DNA of 64,000 bases from assembly GCA_045660825.1 (NCBI GenBank), contig JAZREN010000046.1, forward strand, positions 6,207 to 70,206, in the 5' to 3' direction. The notes beneath the pieces are model-generated. The model worked only from the letters and a program-made list of their open reading frames with translations. It had not been told where the DNA came from and searched no databases. Shown here piece by piece: positions 17,334-25,474 of this stretch. The stretch is from HGM04593 sp045660825 (GTDB lineage Bacteria; Bacteroidota; Bacteroidia; Bacteroidales; Bacteroidaceae). Position 1 is the first letter of the stretch, and each line of letters begins with the position of its first letter. A program made the position numbers and the translations under genes.

Positions 17334-18314
17334 ATGCATTTTACAAGAATAATATATCTGCTTCTTTTCATACCGCTCATTGCATATATCGTGTGGTATA
17401 TATGGCAAGGATGCAAACTGTCACCTTCGATGAAGGTGTCGACAACGTTGCCTTTCGGAAAGGATCTGAAGACATACAAGCACTACCTTCTTCACCTGCC
17501 GTTTGTGCTGAGGGTGATTACAATGTCAATGCTCGTTCTGGTTCTCATGCGCCCTGTTTCAACACATCGTTGGAGCGAGGAGAGTGTCGAGGGTATCGAC
17601 ATCATGCTTGCCATGGACGTCTCTACAAGTATGTCGGCGGTGGATATTGAACCAAACCGCATCGATGTGGCAAAAGATGTTGCCTCGCAGTTTGTTTCGG
17701 GCCGCAAAAGTGACAACATCGGTCTTACACTTTTTGCAGGTGAGAGCTTCACACAGTGCCCGCTCACAACCGATTACCGTAGTGTGCTCAGCCTCATTGA
17801 CAAATCGGGCATAGAATATGTCTTGAACGGAGCCCTTAAGGACGGAACTGCCATTGGCCTGGGAATTGCCAATGCCGTGTCGCGCCTCAAGGACAGTAAG
17901 GCTGAATCAAAAATCATAATCCTGCTTACCGACGGTTCCAACAACAGTGGAGAGATAACTCCCGAAGATGCAGCCGGCATAGCCAAGGAATATGGCATCA
18001 GGATATACACCATCGGATTCAGAACCGACGAGAACGTTGTGAAGACACCATATGGATTGCTCGACAACTCTGAGTTCGATGAAAAGACGCTTAAGTCAAT
18101 CGCCGCGGTGACAGGTGGCGAGTACTACAGTTCCTCGAGCAAGGCCGGCCTTGTCGAAATCTACAAAGAGATTGACAAACTAGAGCGCACAAAACTCGAG
18201 GTAAAGCATTTTGGCAACGAAGAGGAACGGTTTATGATTTTTGCTCTCATTGCAGCCGTGTCATTGATGGCAGAAATTCTGTTACGCAACACAATATTGA
18301 AGAAAATACCTTAA
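17334..18314 (+). CDS. batA: BatA, VWA-domain membrane protein
   Basis: A 326-residue protein with two N-terminal membrane helices, a von Willebrand factor A domain with an intact metal-site motif DVSTS (in AMDVSTSM) and a C-terminal membrane helix. BatA and BatB expose VWA domains to the periplasm; the operon was named for Bacteroides aerotolerance and affects oxygen and stress tolerance. ATG at 17334 is chosen over an upstream TTG at 17328 because it begins the hydrophobic helix. It precedes batB by 15 bases. Confidence 0.9.
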   Translation: MHFTRIIYLLLFIPLIAYIVWYIWQGCKLSPSMKVSTTLPFGKDLKTYKHYLLHLPFVLRVITMSMLVLVLMRPVSTHRWSEESVEGIDIMLAMDVSTSMSAVDIEPNRIDVAKDVASQFVSGRKSDNIGLTLFAGESFTQCPLTTDYRSVLSLIDKSGIEYVLNGALKDGTAIGLGIANAVSRLKDSKAESKIIILLTDGSNNSGEITPEDAAGIAKEYGIRIYTIGFRTDENVVKTPYGLLDNSEFDEKTLKSIAAVTGGEYYSSSSKAGLVEIYKEIDKLERTKLEVKHFGNEEERFMIFALIAAVSLMAEILLRNTILKKIP

Positions 18315-18329
18315 CATATTGTCATAGAG

Positions 18330-19334
18330 ATGAAATTTGCAACTCCCGAATATCTGTACCTTCTCCTTTTCATACCTTTGGCTCTCATAGTCTACAAGTA
18401 TGCATGCTACAGGAGGAACAGAAATATAAGACGCTATGGCGACCCGGAACTTACCGCCAGGCTCATACCATCATACTCATCGACACGTTCAAGAGTCATC
18501 TTTTGGACATCGTTGCTTGCGACCGCGCTCATTGTAGTGGCATTGGCACGTCCACGCTATGGTAAGGGCAAAACAACCATCACCACACGTGGCGTGGAAC
18601 TGGTTGTTGCATTGGATATCTCAAACTCAATGTTGGCCGATGATATCACCCCCAACCGTCTGGAGAAGGCCAAAAGACTCATCCGTCGCCTTGCCGAGCA
18701 GTTGAAGGGCAACAAGATTGCACTCGTTGTCTTTGCCGGCGATGCCTATGTGCAGTTGCCCATAACCGACGATTTTATCTCAATAGAGATGTTCCTTGAG
18801 AGTATCTCGACCAATCTTGTCACCCGGCAGGGTACCGATATCGGTGCGGCCATCGACATGGCATCAAGGTGCTTCACACCAAATGACAAGATAGGTAAGG
18901 CTATAGTTCTCATAACCGACGGCGAGAACCACGAGGGTGGTGCCGAGGAGGCCGCAAAGAAAGCTTCGGAAAGTGGTAAGCAGGTCTTCATACTGGGTAT
19001 CGGAACACCAAAGGGTGGCCGCATCCCGTTGGGCGACGGCAACTTCTTGCGCGACCGCGACGGACAGGTTGTTATAACCAAGTTGAACGAGGAGATGGCA
19101 ATGAATATTGCCAAGGCCGGTAATGGCGTATATCTGCAGGTCGACAATACCAACGAGGCGCAGAAAATCCTCTCGGACCAGCTCGACAAGATGAGTAAGG
19201 ACGAAACCGTTACCGAGATGTACACCGGCTATAACGAACTATTCCCTTATCTTGCAGCACTGGCATTGATGCTGTTGTTTGTAGATTTGATAATTGTTGC
19301 GCTTGCCGACGTCAAGAACCACAAGAAAATATAA
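18330..19334 (+). CDS. batB: BatB, VWA-domain membrane protein
   Basis: A 334-residue paralogue of BatA with the same plan: N-terminal membrane helices, a VWA domain with DISNS (in VALDISNSM) and threonine and aspartate ligands downstream (RQGTDIG, LITDGENH), and a C-terminal membrane helix. It is likely to form a complex with BatA. It is followed by batC after 12 bases. Confidence 0.9.
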   Translation: MKFATPEYLYLLLFIPLALIVYKYACYRRNRNIRRYGDPELTARLIPSYSSTRSRVIFWTSLLATALIVVALARPRYGKGKTTITTRGVELVVALDISNSMLADDITPNRLEKAKRLIRRLAEQLKGNKIALVVFAGDAYVQLPITDDFISIEMFLESISTNLVTRQGTDIGAAIDMASRCFTPNDKIGKAIVLITDGENHEGGAEEAAKKASESGKQVFILGIGTPKGGRIPLGDGNFLRDRDGQVVITKLNEEMAMNIAKAGNGVYLQVDNTNEAQKILSDQLDKMSKDETVTEMYTGYNELFPYLAALALMLLFVDLIIVALADVKNHKKI

Positions 19335-19346
19335 CGATATTGATAT

Positions 19347-20132
19347 ATGAACTTTGACAAAAGAAAATATACATTGATTGCCGTTGCCGCTATCCTGCTA
19401 GTAGCGACAATATATGCAATGTCGTCGCTTATAATCAATGGAACTCCCACGGTCAAGAGCCAGAACGAGTTTTTGAAAGAAGCCAACCGCCTGCATAACG
19501 ACAGCCTGTTCGAGCAGGCCGTTGAACCATACATGAAGGCATGTGCAATGGACGGGCAGGAGAGCCTTGCCAAGTACAATACGGCGGTCAACTCAATTAT
19601 GAAGAACTACCCGACATTGGCCACCACCTTCAACGAAGAGGGTTATAAACCCGATTCGGCACAGATCATAGCCTTGAACGATGCCGTAAAGAAACTCGGC
19701 GAGGCAGGCGTTGGGCTCTCCGATACAGCCAAGTATTCATCGGTATACCAGAACATCGGAGTAGTAAAGCACATGAACAACGAACTAGATGCCGCAGCTG
19801 AGGCATATAAAGAGGCACTGCGCAAGAATCCGGCCGACGAGGATGCACGTTACAATTTGGCTGTGATACTGTATCAGAAACAGCAGAATGACCAGAATCA
19901 GAATCAGCAGAATCAGCAGGATGAGCAGCAAGAACAACAGCAACAGCAGCAGCAACAGCAGCAACAGGAACAGAATAAGGACGAACAGCAACAGGACGAA
20001 AAGGAGATAGAGGAGGAGAAAGAGAAGATTGAGCAGATGCTGAAAGCTCTTATGCAGGACGAGAAAGAGATAAGGGAAAAGATGGAGAAGGCCGAAAAGG
20101 CAAACCCCAAAAACCTTGAGAAGAACTGGTAA
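19347..20132 (+). CDS. batC: BatC, tetratricopeptide-repeat protein with poly-Gln tract
   Basis: A 261-residue protein with an N-terminal membrane anchor (about 9-30), TPR repeats (about 45-175, including AAEAYKEALRKNPADEDARYN) and a long Gln-rich tract (about 178-215) followed by a highly charged coiled coil. The Gln run is encoded by mixed CAG/CAA codons, a slippage-prone region whose length may vary between strains. BatC is thought to scaffold the BatA/BatB complex. Confidence 0.9.
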   Translation: MNFDKRKYTLIAVAAILLVATIYAMSSLIINGTPTVKSQNEFLKEANRLHNDSLFEQAVEPYMKACAMDGQESLAKYNTAVNSIMKNYPTLATTFNEEGYKPDSAQIIALNDAVKKLGEAGVGLSDTAKYSSVYQNIGVVKHMNNELDAAAEAYKEALRKNPADEDARYNLAVILYQKQQNDQNQNQQNQQDEQQEQQQQQQQQQQQEQNKDEQQQDEKEIEEEKEKIEQMLKALMQDEKEIREKMEKAEKANPKNLEKNW

Positions 20133-20177
20133 CAACCAATTGAACAAACTGTAAAACTGCCAATATAAAACATTTAG

Positions 20178-21992
20178 ATGAAAAGAGTATTCATATCGAC
20201 ACTATTGATTCTGACAACAATCTTCACTGCATTTGCCGACGAAGTATCTTTCGTTGCATCTGCTCCAAAGTCGGTTGTTGTAGGTAACCGCTTCAAGATT
20301 GCTTATGAGGTAAACACCAAAGCCGATAGCCAACCGACTATCTCTGATGTCGATGGCTTGAGAGTTTTGAGCGGTCCTCATCATTCAACATTCATGAGCA
20401 GCAGCAATGTAAACGGACGTGTCACTTCAAAACAGACAATAACATACACATATATTGTTGTAGCCGACAACGAGGGCGATATTACCGTTCCCGGAGCATC
20501 GGTGATGGTTGACGGCAAGAAGTATACATCGAACCCGCTCACCATCAAGGTGTTGCCCGAGGGGCAGGCACCACAGCAGCAGAGTGGTGGTGCCGGGGGG
20601 CAGGCAAACAACAGTTCCACAAACATCACCAACGACAATCTTTTTGTCAAGGCTCTTGTAAGCAAGACAAAGGTATATGACCAGGAAGCCTTTTTGCTTA
20701 CATATAAGGTCTACACCGATGTCAATCTTGTAAATCTTGACAATCCGGCGCCCGATCTTAAGGGATTCAACATACAGGAGGTAGAGCTCTCACAACAGCG
20801 TCAGTTCGAACTCGAGCACTATAATGGCCACAACTACAACACTCTGGTGTGGCGTCAGTTTGTGCTCTTTCCACAGGAGAGCGGAAAGCTTGAGATTCCA
20901 TCAATGGAATACGAGGCTGTAGTTGCAGTGCAGACACGCCGTTCAATGGATCCCTTTGAGATGATGTTCAATGGTGGCAGTTCGTATGTCGAGGTAAGGA
21001 AGAAACTGAAATCGAACAAGGTGGTCATTGATGTTGAGAAACTCCCTGCCAAACCTGCCGGTTTTTCGGGTGCAGTAGGACATTTTACTATCAACAGCAC
21101 CGTCAGCACCGACAAGTTGAAATCAAATGAAGAGTTCACGCTCAAGGTTGTAGTCAAGGGTGACGGAAATATGAAACTCATGGGTGATCCAGTCGTTGAA
21201 TTCCCGTCTGAATTCGATGTGTATGACCCAATCATAACAAACAATTACAAGCTAACTGCCAAAGGCTTTGCCGGCGAAAAGGTATATGAGTATGTCGTCA
21301 CTCCACGCACTGCCGGTGAATACACTTTGCCTGCTGCTAAATTCACATACTTTGACACAACTGCCGGCAGTTACAAGACTGTGGAGAGCAAGACGTTTAC
21401 AATTCAGGTAGAGAAGGGTGCAGCTGTGCCGGCTTCAAGCGGTAATGTCTATGTGGTAAAAGAAGAGGGCAAGCTGCTGGCAAACGATATCCGATACATC
21501 AAACTTGGAGATGATGCCGAAAAAGATGGCCGCTTCTATGGCTCAACACTCTATTGGTTGCTCTACGCCGTGCTGTCAGTGCTCTTCGCCATTACCGCGG
21601 CAGTCTACAACAAGCACGTCAAGCTCAGTTCAAATGTCGCTTTATCAAAGACCAAAAAGGCAAATTCCGTTGCAGTACGAAGGTTGAAAAACGCAAAGAA
21701 ACTGTTGCACGACAACCGCACAAACGAGTTCTATGACGAGACTTTGAAGGCTGTGTGGGGATACATGAGCGACAAGTTGAATATCCCGCTTTCGCAGTTG
21801 TCAAAGGATAATATAGCCAACGAACTTACAAGACGTGGCTGTTACAGTGCGCATGTTGAGGAACTTGTGAATCTGTTGAACGAGTGTGAGTTCGCGCGTT
21901 ATGCGCCCGGCGACCCCGGAGCCACAATGGACAAGGTTTATAAAATGGCTGTAGATGTCATCAGTAAAATGGAAAATTCAATCAGAAAATAA
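20178..21992 (+). CDS. batD: BatD, large periplasmic/membrane protein
   Basis: A 604-residue protein with a signal peptide (MKRVFISTLLILTTIFTAFA), several beta-sandwich domains (about 22-430) typical of BatD ('oxygen tolerance' family), a membrane helix (about 457-478, YWLLYAVLSVLFAITAAVY) and a helical cytoplasmic tail. It overlaps no neighbour. BatE starts immediately after it with one base between. Confidence 0.9.
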   Translation: MKRVFISTLLILTTIFTAFADEVSFVASAPKSVVVGNRFKIAYEVNTKADSQPTISDVDGLRVLSGPHHSTFMSSSNVNGRVTSKQTITYTYIVVADNEGDITVPGASVMVDGKKYTSNPLTIKVLPEGQAPQQQSGGAGGQANNSSTNITNDNLFVKALVSKTKVYDQEAFLLTYKVYTDVNLVNLDNPAPDLKGFNIQEVELSQQRQFELEHYNGHNYNTLVWRQFVLFPQESGKLEIPSMEYEAVVAVQTRRSMDPFEMMFNGGSSYVEVRKKLKSNKVVIDVEKLPAKPAGFSGAVGHFTINSTVSTDKLKSNEEFTLKVVVKGDGNMKLMGDPVVEFPSEFDVYDPIITNNYKLTAKGFAGEKVYEYVVTPRTAGEYTLPAAKFTYFDTTAGSYKTVESKTFTIQVEKGAAVPASSGNVYVVKEEGKLLANDIRYIKLGDDAEKDGRFYGSTLYWLLYAVLSVLFAITAAVYNKHVKLSSNVALSKTKKANSVAVRRLKNAKKLLHDNRTNEFYDETLKAVWGYMSDKLNIPLSQLSKDNIANELTRRGCYSAHVEELVNLLNECEFARYAPGDPGATMDKVYKMAVDVISKMENSIRK

Positions 21993-21993
21993 T

Positions 21994-22761
21994 ATGAAAA
22001 AGATTATATCGGCTCTTGTATTCTTGCTAATGCCTTTTGCTGCAATATCTCAAGATGTTGCAGGGCGTGCATGTACAAAGGAACTAGGTGATTCTGCCTA
22101 TGCTGCGTCGCAATTCGCCGACGCGATAACAATCTATGAAACCGTCATGGCCGAGCAAGGAGCATCGTTGCCGTTGTATTACAATCTCGGAAACGCCTAT
22201 TATCGCACCAACCAGCTTGGCAAGGCAATCCTCAACTATGAACGTGCACTGCGCATTGATGCTAATGACGAAGATGTAAAGGCAAACCTGGAGTTTGTGC
22301 AGAACCGTATTGTGGACTCTGTTCCACAGGACGAGGTACCATTTTACAAGGAGTGGGGTAATGCTGTCTCGTCACTCTTTTCAAAAGACACCTGGGGCGT
22401 CATTGGCATTGTTGCTTTTGTCATCATGCTTGGAACAGTTTTTTTCCTCATCTTCAGGAACAACGCACGTGGCATCTTGCTTGGCATTGCCATTGCTTGC
22501 CTTGTAGTCACCATTGTTGCAAACATGTCGGCAGGTAGCCTTGGCAACAAAGGAAACACAATGCCCGAGGGTGTCATACTCGATGAGATGGTGCTTGTCA
22601 AGAGCTCGCCCGACAGTTCGGGTACTGAACTTACAAAGATACACGAAGGTCTTAAGGTGACAATCATTGACAGCACACTTGCCGACTGGGTGAAGATTGA
22701 AGCCAACAACGGAAACCGTGTCGTGGGCTGGATAAAGACAAAATCAATGGAACGTATTTGA
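21994..22761 (+). CDS. batE: BatE, TPR and SH3-like membrane protein
   Basis: A 255-residue protein with a signal peptide (MKKIISALVFLLMPFAAIS), TPR units (about 25-100, LPLYYNLGNAYYRTNQLGKA), two membrane helices (about 132-185) and a C-terminal SH3-like domain (about 195-255). The frame can be extended upstream into batD to 21955, but ATG at 21994 gives the signal peptide and directly follows the batD stop. It is the last gene of the Bat operon. Confidence 0.9.
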   Translation: MKKIISALVFLLMPFAAISQDVAGRACTKELGDSAYAASQFADAITIYETVMAEQGASLPLYYNLGNAYYRTNQLGKAILNYERALRIDANDEDVKANLEFVQNRIVDSVPQDEVPFYKEWGNAVSSLFSKDTWGVIGIVAFVIMLGTVFFLIFRNNARGILLGIAIACLVVTIVANMSAGSLGNKGNTMPEGVILDEMVLVKSSPDSSGTELTKIHEGLKVTIIDSTLADWVKIEANNGNRVVGWIKTKSMERI

Positions 22762-22784
22762 CAATCTTTTCAAGAGGAATTACA

Positions 22785-23486
22785 ATGGACACAAACACAA
22801 TCATAGACTTTGACAAATACTTGCTGCTTGCCATCAACGGCAGCGACTCTCTGTTCTGGGACGGATGCATGAAGGTGTATACAACCATCGCAGTGTGGAT
22901 TCCTCTTATACTGGTACTTGTATATATGCTGATAAAGAACAACAGCTTCAAGGATTTTGTGCTGCTGTTTTTCTCTATTGTACTTGTTGTTGTGCTCACC
23001 GATGTCATTTCATCGGGTTTCTGCAAACCGTTCTTCCAAAGATGGCGTCCGACCAACGACCCTGAACTCATGTATCTGGTCGATGTCGTTGACAACATAA
23101 GAGGCGGCAACTATGGCTTTACATCAAGTCACGCAGCTAACTCGTTCGGCATTGCAACATTCCTGTTGCTGCTTGTGAAAAACAGGGTACTTACTGTTTC
23201 ACTACTCTTTTGGGCATCGTTGAATGCATATACCAGGATGTATCTTGGAGTGCATTATCCCGGCGACATACTTGCCGGCACACTCATTGGCGTTGCTGTC
23301 GGTTGTGGAATGTATGCACTTTACCGCTATATAAAAAAGCGACAAAGACACAGCCATCGTGACTGGATATCTACCCAATATACAAAGACCGGCTACCTGG
23401 TGTCCGATGTCTATCTTTTCCTTATAGTAATGTACGGAACATTTGTCGCCATCCCGCTGATTTCATTCTTTACCTTCATGTATTGA
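22785..23486 (+). CDS. PAP2-family membrane phosphatase
   Basis: A 233-residue integral membrane protein with about five helices. The PAP2 catalytic motifs are present: KPFFQRWRP (K-x6-RP), SSHAANSFG (PSGH-like, here SSH) and YLGVHYPGDILAG (SRxxxxxHxxxD-like, with His and Asp). Such enzymes dephosphorylate undecaprenyl pyrophosphate or phosphatidylglycerol phosphate. The start at 22785 has an AGGA sequence upstream; a TTG further upstream overlaps batE and is less likely. It is followed by a strong bidirectional terminator. Confidence 0.85.
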   Translation: MDTNTIIDFDKYLLLAINGSDSLFWDGCMKVYTTIAVWIPLILVLVYMLIKNNSFKDFVLLFFSIVLVVVLTDVISSGFCKPFFQRWRPTNDPELMYLVDVVDNIRGGNYGFTSSHAANSFGIATFLLLLVKNRVLTVSLLFWASLNAYTRMYLGVHYPGDILAGTLIGVAVGCGMYALYRYIKKRQRHSHRDWISTQYTKTGYLVSDVYLFLIVMYGTFVAIPLISFFTFMY

Positions 23487-23495
23487 TGATACAAT

Positions 23496-23529
23496 AAAGG
23501 CAACCATTCATCACTGAAGGTTGCCTTTT
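23496..23529. terminator. Bidirectional terminator between PAP2 and FHA genes
   Basis: A perfect 10-bp stem AAAGGCAACC / GGTTGCCTTT with a T tract on the plus side and an A-rich flank on the other. It lies between convergent genes. Confidence 0.9.
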
Positions 23530-23551
23530 AATTTATCTTTCTGTTTAATTT

Positions 23552-24049
23552 TTACTCTTCGCTATCGGCAGTGTGCAGAATGAGCGTTGTAGCGCCAAGT
23601 GTTATTATTGCACCGTCCTCAATGAGCAGACGCTCGCGGTTGCCCAATATGCGGTTCATTACGAATGTTCCAGTAACACTCTGGTTATCGCGTATTGTAT
23701 AAGTCAAATCACCCGCGTAGCCACGTTTTACGTTGATTATACAGTGACGGCGGTCCATGCTTGGGTCGCTTGTTTCAATGGGATTAGAGATTACTGTTCC
23801 CTTGTTGTAACGGCCGAACATGTTGTCGCCCTCGTGCAAGGGGATAATCTGCTTGTAACAGAATGTGTTCTCAATGACAACAATGTGACCGTAATCCTCG
23901 GTCTCAATATCGTCTTCATTCTCTCCAATCCTTATTGTGAAACTCTTGCGGCAGTGCTCGCATTCAAAGACCAATGACTGGCCCTCCTTGTAGCCGCTGG
24001 CATCAAAATCAATGGCATGGTCGCACTTGGGGCAGATTATCTTGCTCAT
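23552..24049 (-). CDS. Zinc-ribbon and FHA-domain protein
   Basis: A 165-residue protein. Residues 1-45 form a zinc ribbon (CPKC ... CEHC). Residues 65-160 form an FHA phosphopeptide-binding domain with the usual core: GRYN, SDPSMDRRHC for the S-x-x-H loop, and a C-terminal strand ending LILH. No kinase is adjacent. The frame extends upstream to 24082, but MSKIICPKCDH at 24049 begins the zinc ribbon cleanly. It lies just downstream of the HU-SPOR gene, probably in one transcript. Confidence 0.8.
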   Translation of the reverse strand: MSKIICPKCDHAIDFDASGYKEGQSLVFECEHCRKSFTIRIGENEDDIETEDYGHIVVIENTFCYKQIIPLHEGDNMFGRYNKGTVISNPIETSDPSMDRRHCIINVKRGYAGDLTYTIRDNQSVTGTFVMNRILGNRERLLIEDGAIITLGATTLILHTADSEE

Positions 24050-24063
24050 AATTTCTTTGCAGA

Positions 24064-25104
24064 TTATTTGATATATACCCAAGCATCGGGGAATGTAGTG
24101 TGAATGCGTTCCAAGGCGACGTTTGTGTCGGCCTCATTGTCGTAGCTCTCAATTGCTATACGGAATCGTCTGTCACCCTCTACAACCTTGTAGTCGGCCT
24201 TCACTCTTGTCGACAACTCAAAGATAGCCTGCTGTGCATTCTTTGCGTTTGGTGTGCTGGCTACAATTATATGGTATTGTTTTTTGTTTTCGTTTACTAC
24301 AGTTGCGGGCTCTTCAACAACAGCGGGGACAACCTCCTCTGTTACTTGTTCAACCTCTTCAACTGCAACAGGCTCAATCTCCGTTTCGGCCGGAGTGGTG
24401 AATATGTGCGCAGTCACAGTGTCCACAACAGGAGCAATCTCGCAAACAGCTTCTGCTGTTTCCTCAACAACAACCGGGCTCTCTGCTGCATCCTGTATTG
24501 TTACTACAGGCTTCGCCACGTTCTCAACAGGAACAAAGCCTGCAACCGACAACTGTATGCTGCTGTCATAGATGCTGCTGCCAATAGGAATGAGTACAAA
24601 TATAGCAACAATGGCAGCCGCAATTGCCGAAATATATCTGCTTATGCTGCTACGCTTTATTACAATATCCTTCTTCTTGAGTTCCTTCAGTGGGGCAATC
24701 AACAATGGTTCAAAACCATAGTTGTGCGGGTCGTCAATGCTGTTGGCCTTGGCTGTAAAAGAAATCTTGCCGTTGATGTCCATTTCAAAGGTACCCAAAT
24801 CGCCAAAGCATACAATGCCGTTGTCCGATAGTCTTGAACGCAGTGAATCTATGTCATTTGCAAGAGAGCGGTTTGCCTCTTCATATGACATCATACCATC
24901 GCTCATGTACTCCGACAGCAACAAGGCATCGTCCACAGTCACCTGTGGGTTGAAACCAAGCTCGCGGTGGGGTGGCATGAAAACCCTTTCGGCAGCACTG
25001 TAATATGCTGGTACTCTGTGCGCAAGGAATGCGCCCACGCCCGGCATTATAACGCAATTATGCTGCGCAATTAATCTCGATATGTACTTAACTAATTTTT
25101 CCAC
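24064..25104 (-). CDS. HU-like domain - membrane segment - SPOR protein
   Basis: A 346-residue protein. Residues 1-130 form the duplicated CCDC81-like HU domain of Bacteroidota (YISRLIAQHNCVIMPGVGAF; later GIVCFGDLGTFEMD). A membrane helix is at about 155-180, then a Val/Glu-rich linker, then a SPOR domain (about 272-346, KQYHIIVASTPNAKNAQQA ... DAWVYIK). SPOR domains bind denuded glycan strands at division sites. The start codon is GTG; an in-frame TAA lies just upstream, so no ATG alternative exists. It is architecturally parallel to the HU-LysM protein at 12.9 kb. Confidence 0.85.
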   Translation of the reverse strand: MEKLVKYISRLIAQHNCVIMPGVGAFLAHRVPAYYSAAERVFMPPHRELGFNPQVTVDDALLLSEYMSDGMMSYEEANRSLANDIDSLRSRLSDNGIVCFGDLGTFEMDINGKISFTAKANSIDDPHNYGFEPLLIAPLKELKKKDIVIKRSSISRYISAIAAAIVAIFVLIPIGSSIYDSSIQLSVAGFVPVENVAKPVVTIQDAAESPVVVEETAEAVCEIAPVVDTVTAHIFTTPAETEIEPVAVEEVEQVTEEVVPAVVEEPATVVNENKKQYHIIVASTPNAKNAQQAIFELSTRVKADYKVVEGDRRFRIAIESYDNEADTNVALERIHTTFPDAWVYIK

Positions 25105-25108
25105 GAAG

Positions 25109-25116
25109 CAAATTTA
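25109..25116 (-). promoter_or_regulatory. -7 box TAAATTTG, very close to a GTG start
   Basis: A consensus box ends only 4 bases upstream of the GTG start of the HU-SPOR gene. If used, the mRNA would be leaderless or nearly so. Confidence 0.4.
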
Positions 25117-25173
25117 ATAAAAAAAAACGGTGCGGCAATGAAAATAGAAATATAAATTTTACCATTCTCCTTT

Positions 25174-25251
25174 GACAATGCCAACTGAATACCATCCCAA
25201 GGGGCACAAACTACGGTGTGCTACCCGCGACTAACTGCTGTTGGCTTTGTC
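25174..25251. repeat. Compound hairpin, family 1, copy C
   Basis: The outer stem GACAATGCCAAC / GTTGGCTTTGTC has one mismatch. The inner stem is GGG / CCC and GCACA / TGTGC with the TA bulge, and the loop AACTACGG is one base short. The right linker ACTAACTGCT is identical to copies A and D. This copy looks slightly decayed. The gene-free stretch 25117-25474 holds this copy, copy D and a GTGAAA-type microrepeat, with no gene. Confidence 0.75.
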
Positions 25252-25276
25252 GAACCCTCGGTTATTGTTTAGCTTT

Positions 25277-25354
25277 GACAAAGCCAACCAATCGCATCCC
25301 GCGGGGCACAAACTACGGCTGTGCTACCCGCGACTAACTGCTGTTGGCTTTGTC
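25277..25354. repeat. Compound hairpin, family 1, copy D
   Basis: The outer stem is a perfect 12 bp, GACAAAGCCAAC / GTTGGCTTTGTC. The inner stems are CGCGGG / CCCGCG and GCACA / TGTGC with an unpaired TA at 25325-25326, and the loop is AACTACGGC. The linkers are TCGCATCC and ACTAACTGCT. The 78-nt length equals copies B and C. It lies directly beside copy C as a tandem pair. Confidence 0.8.
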
Positions 25355-25474
25355 GAACCCTCGGTTTTATACAAACCTCGGCTTTCACATTTAACCACAC
25401 TATCGTGTGCTTGAACCTCGGCGGCACTCGTTGCGTACGTAAATAAATTTCCGTCCACTCGTTTGCACGAGCTT

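Noticed and set aside
19877..19995. CAG/CAA repeat tract considered as a repeat array
   Set aside because: It encodes the in-frame Gln tract of BatC and has no spacer structure; it is not CRISPR.
19785..20147. Antisense frame encoding a long Leu run
   Set aside because: It is the reverse strand of the poly-Gln tract of batC, not a membrane protein.
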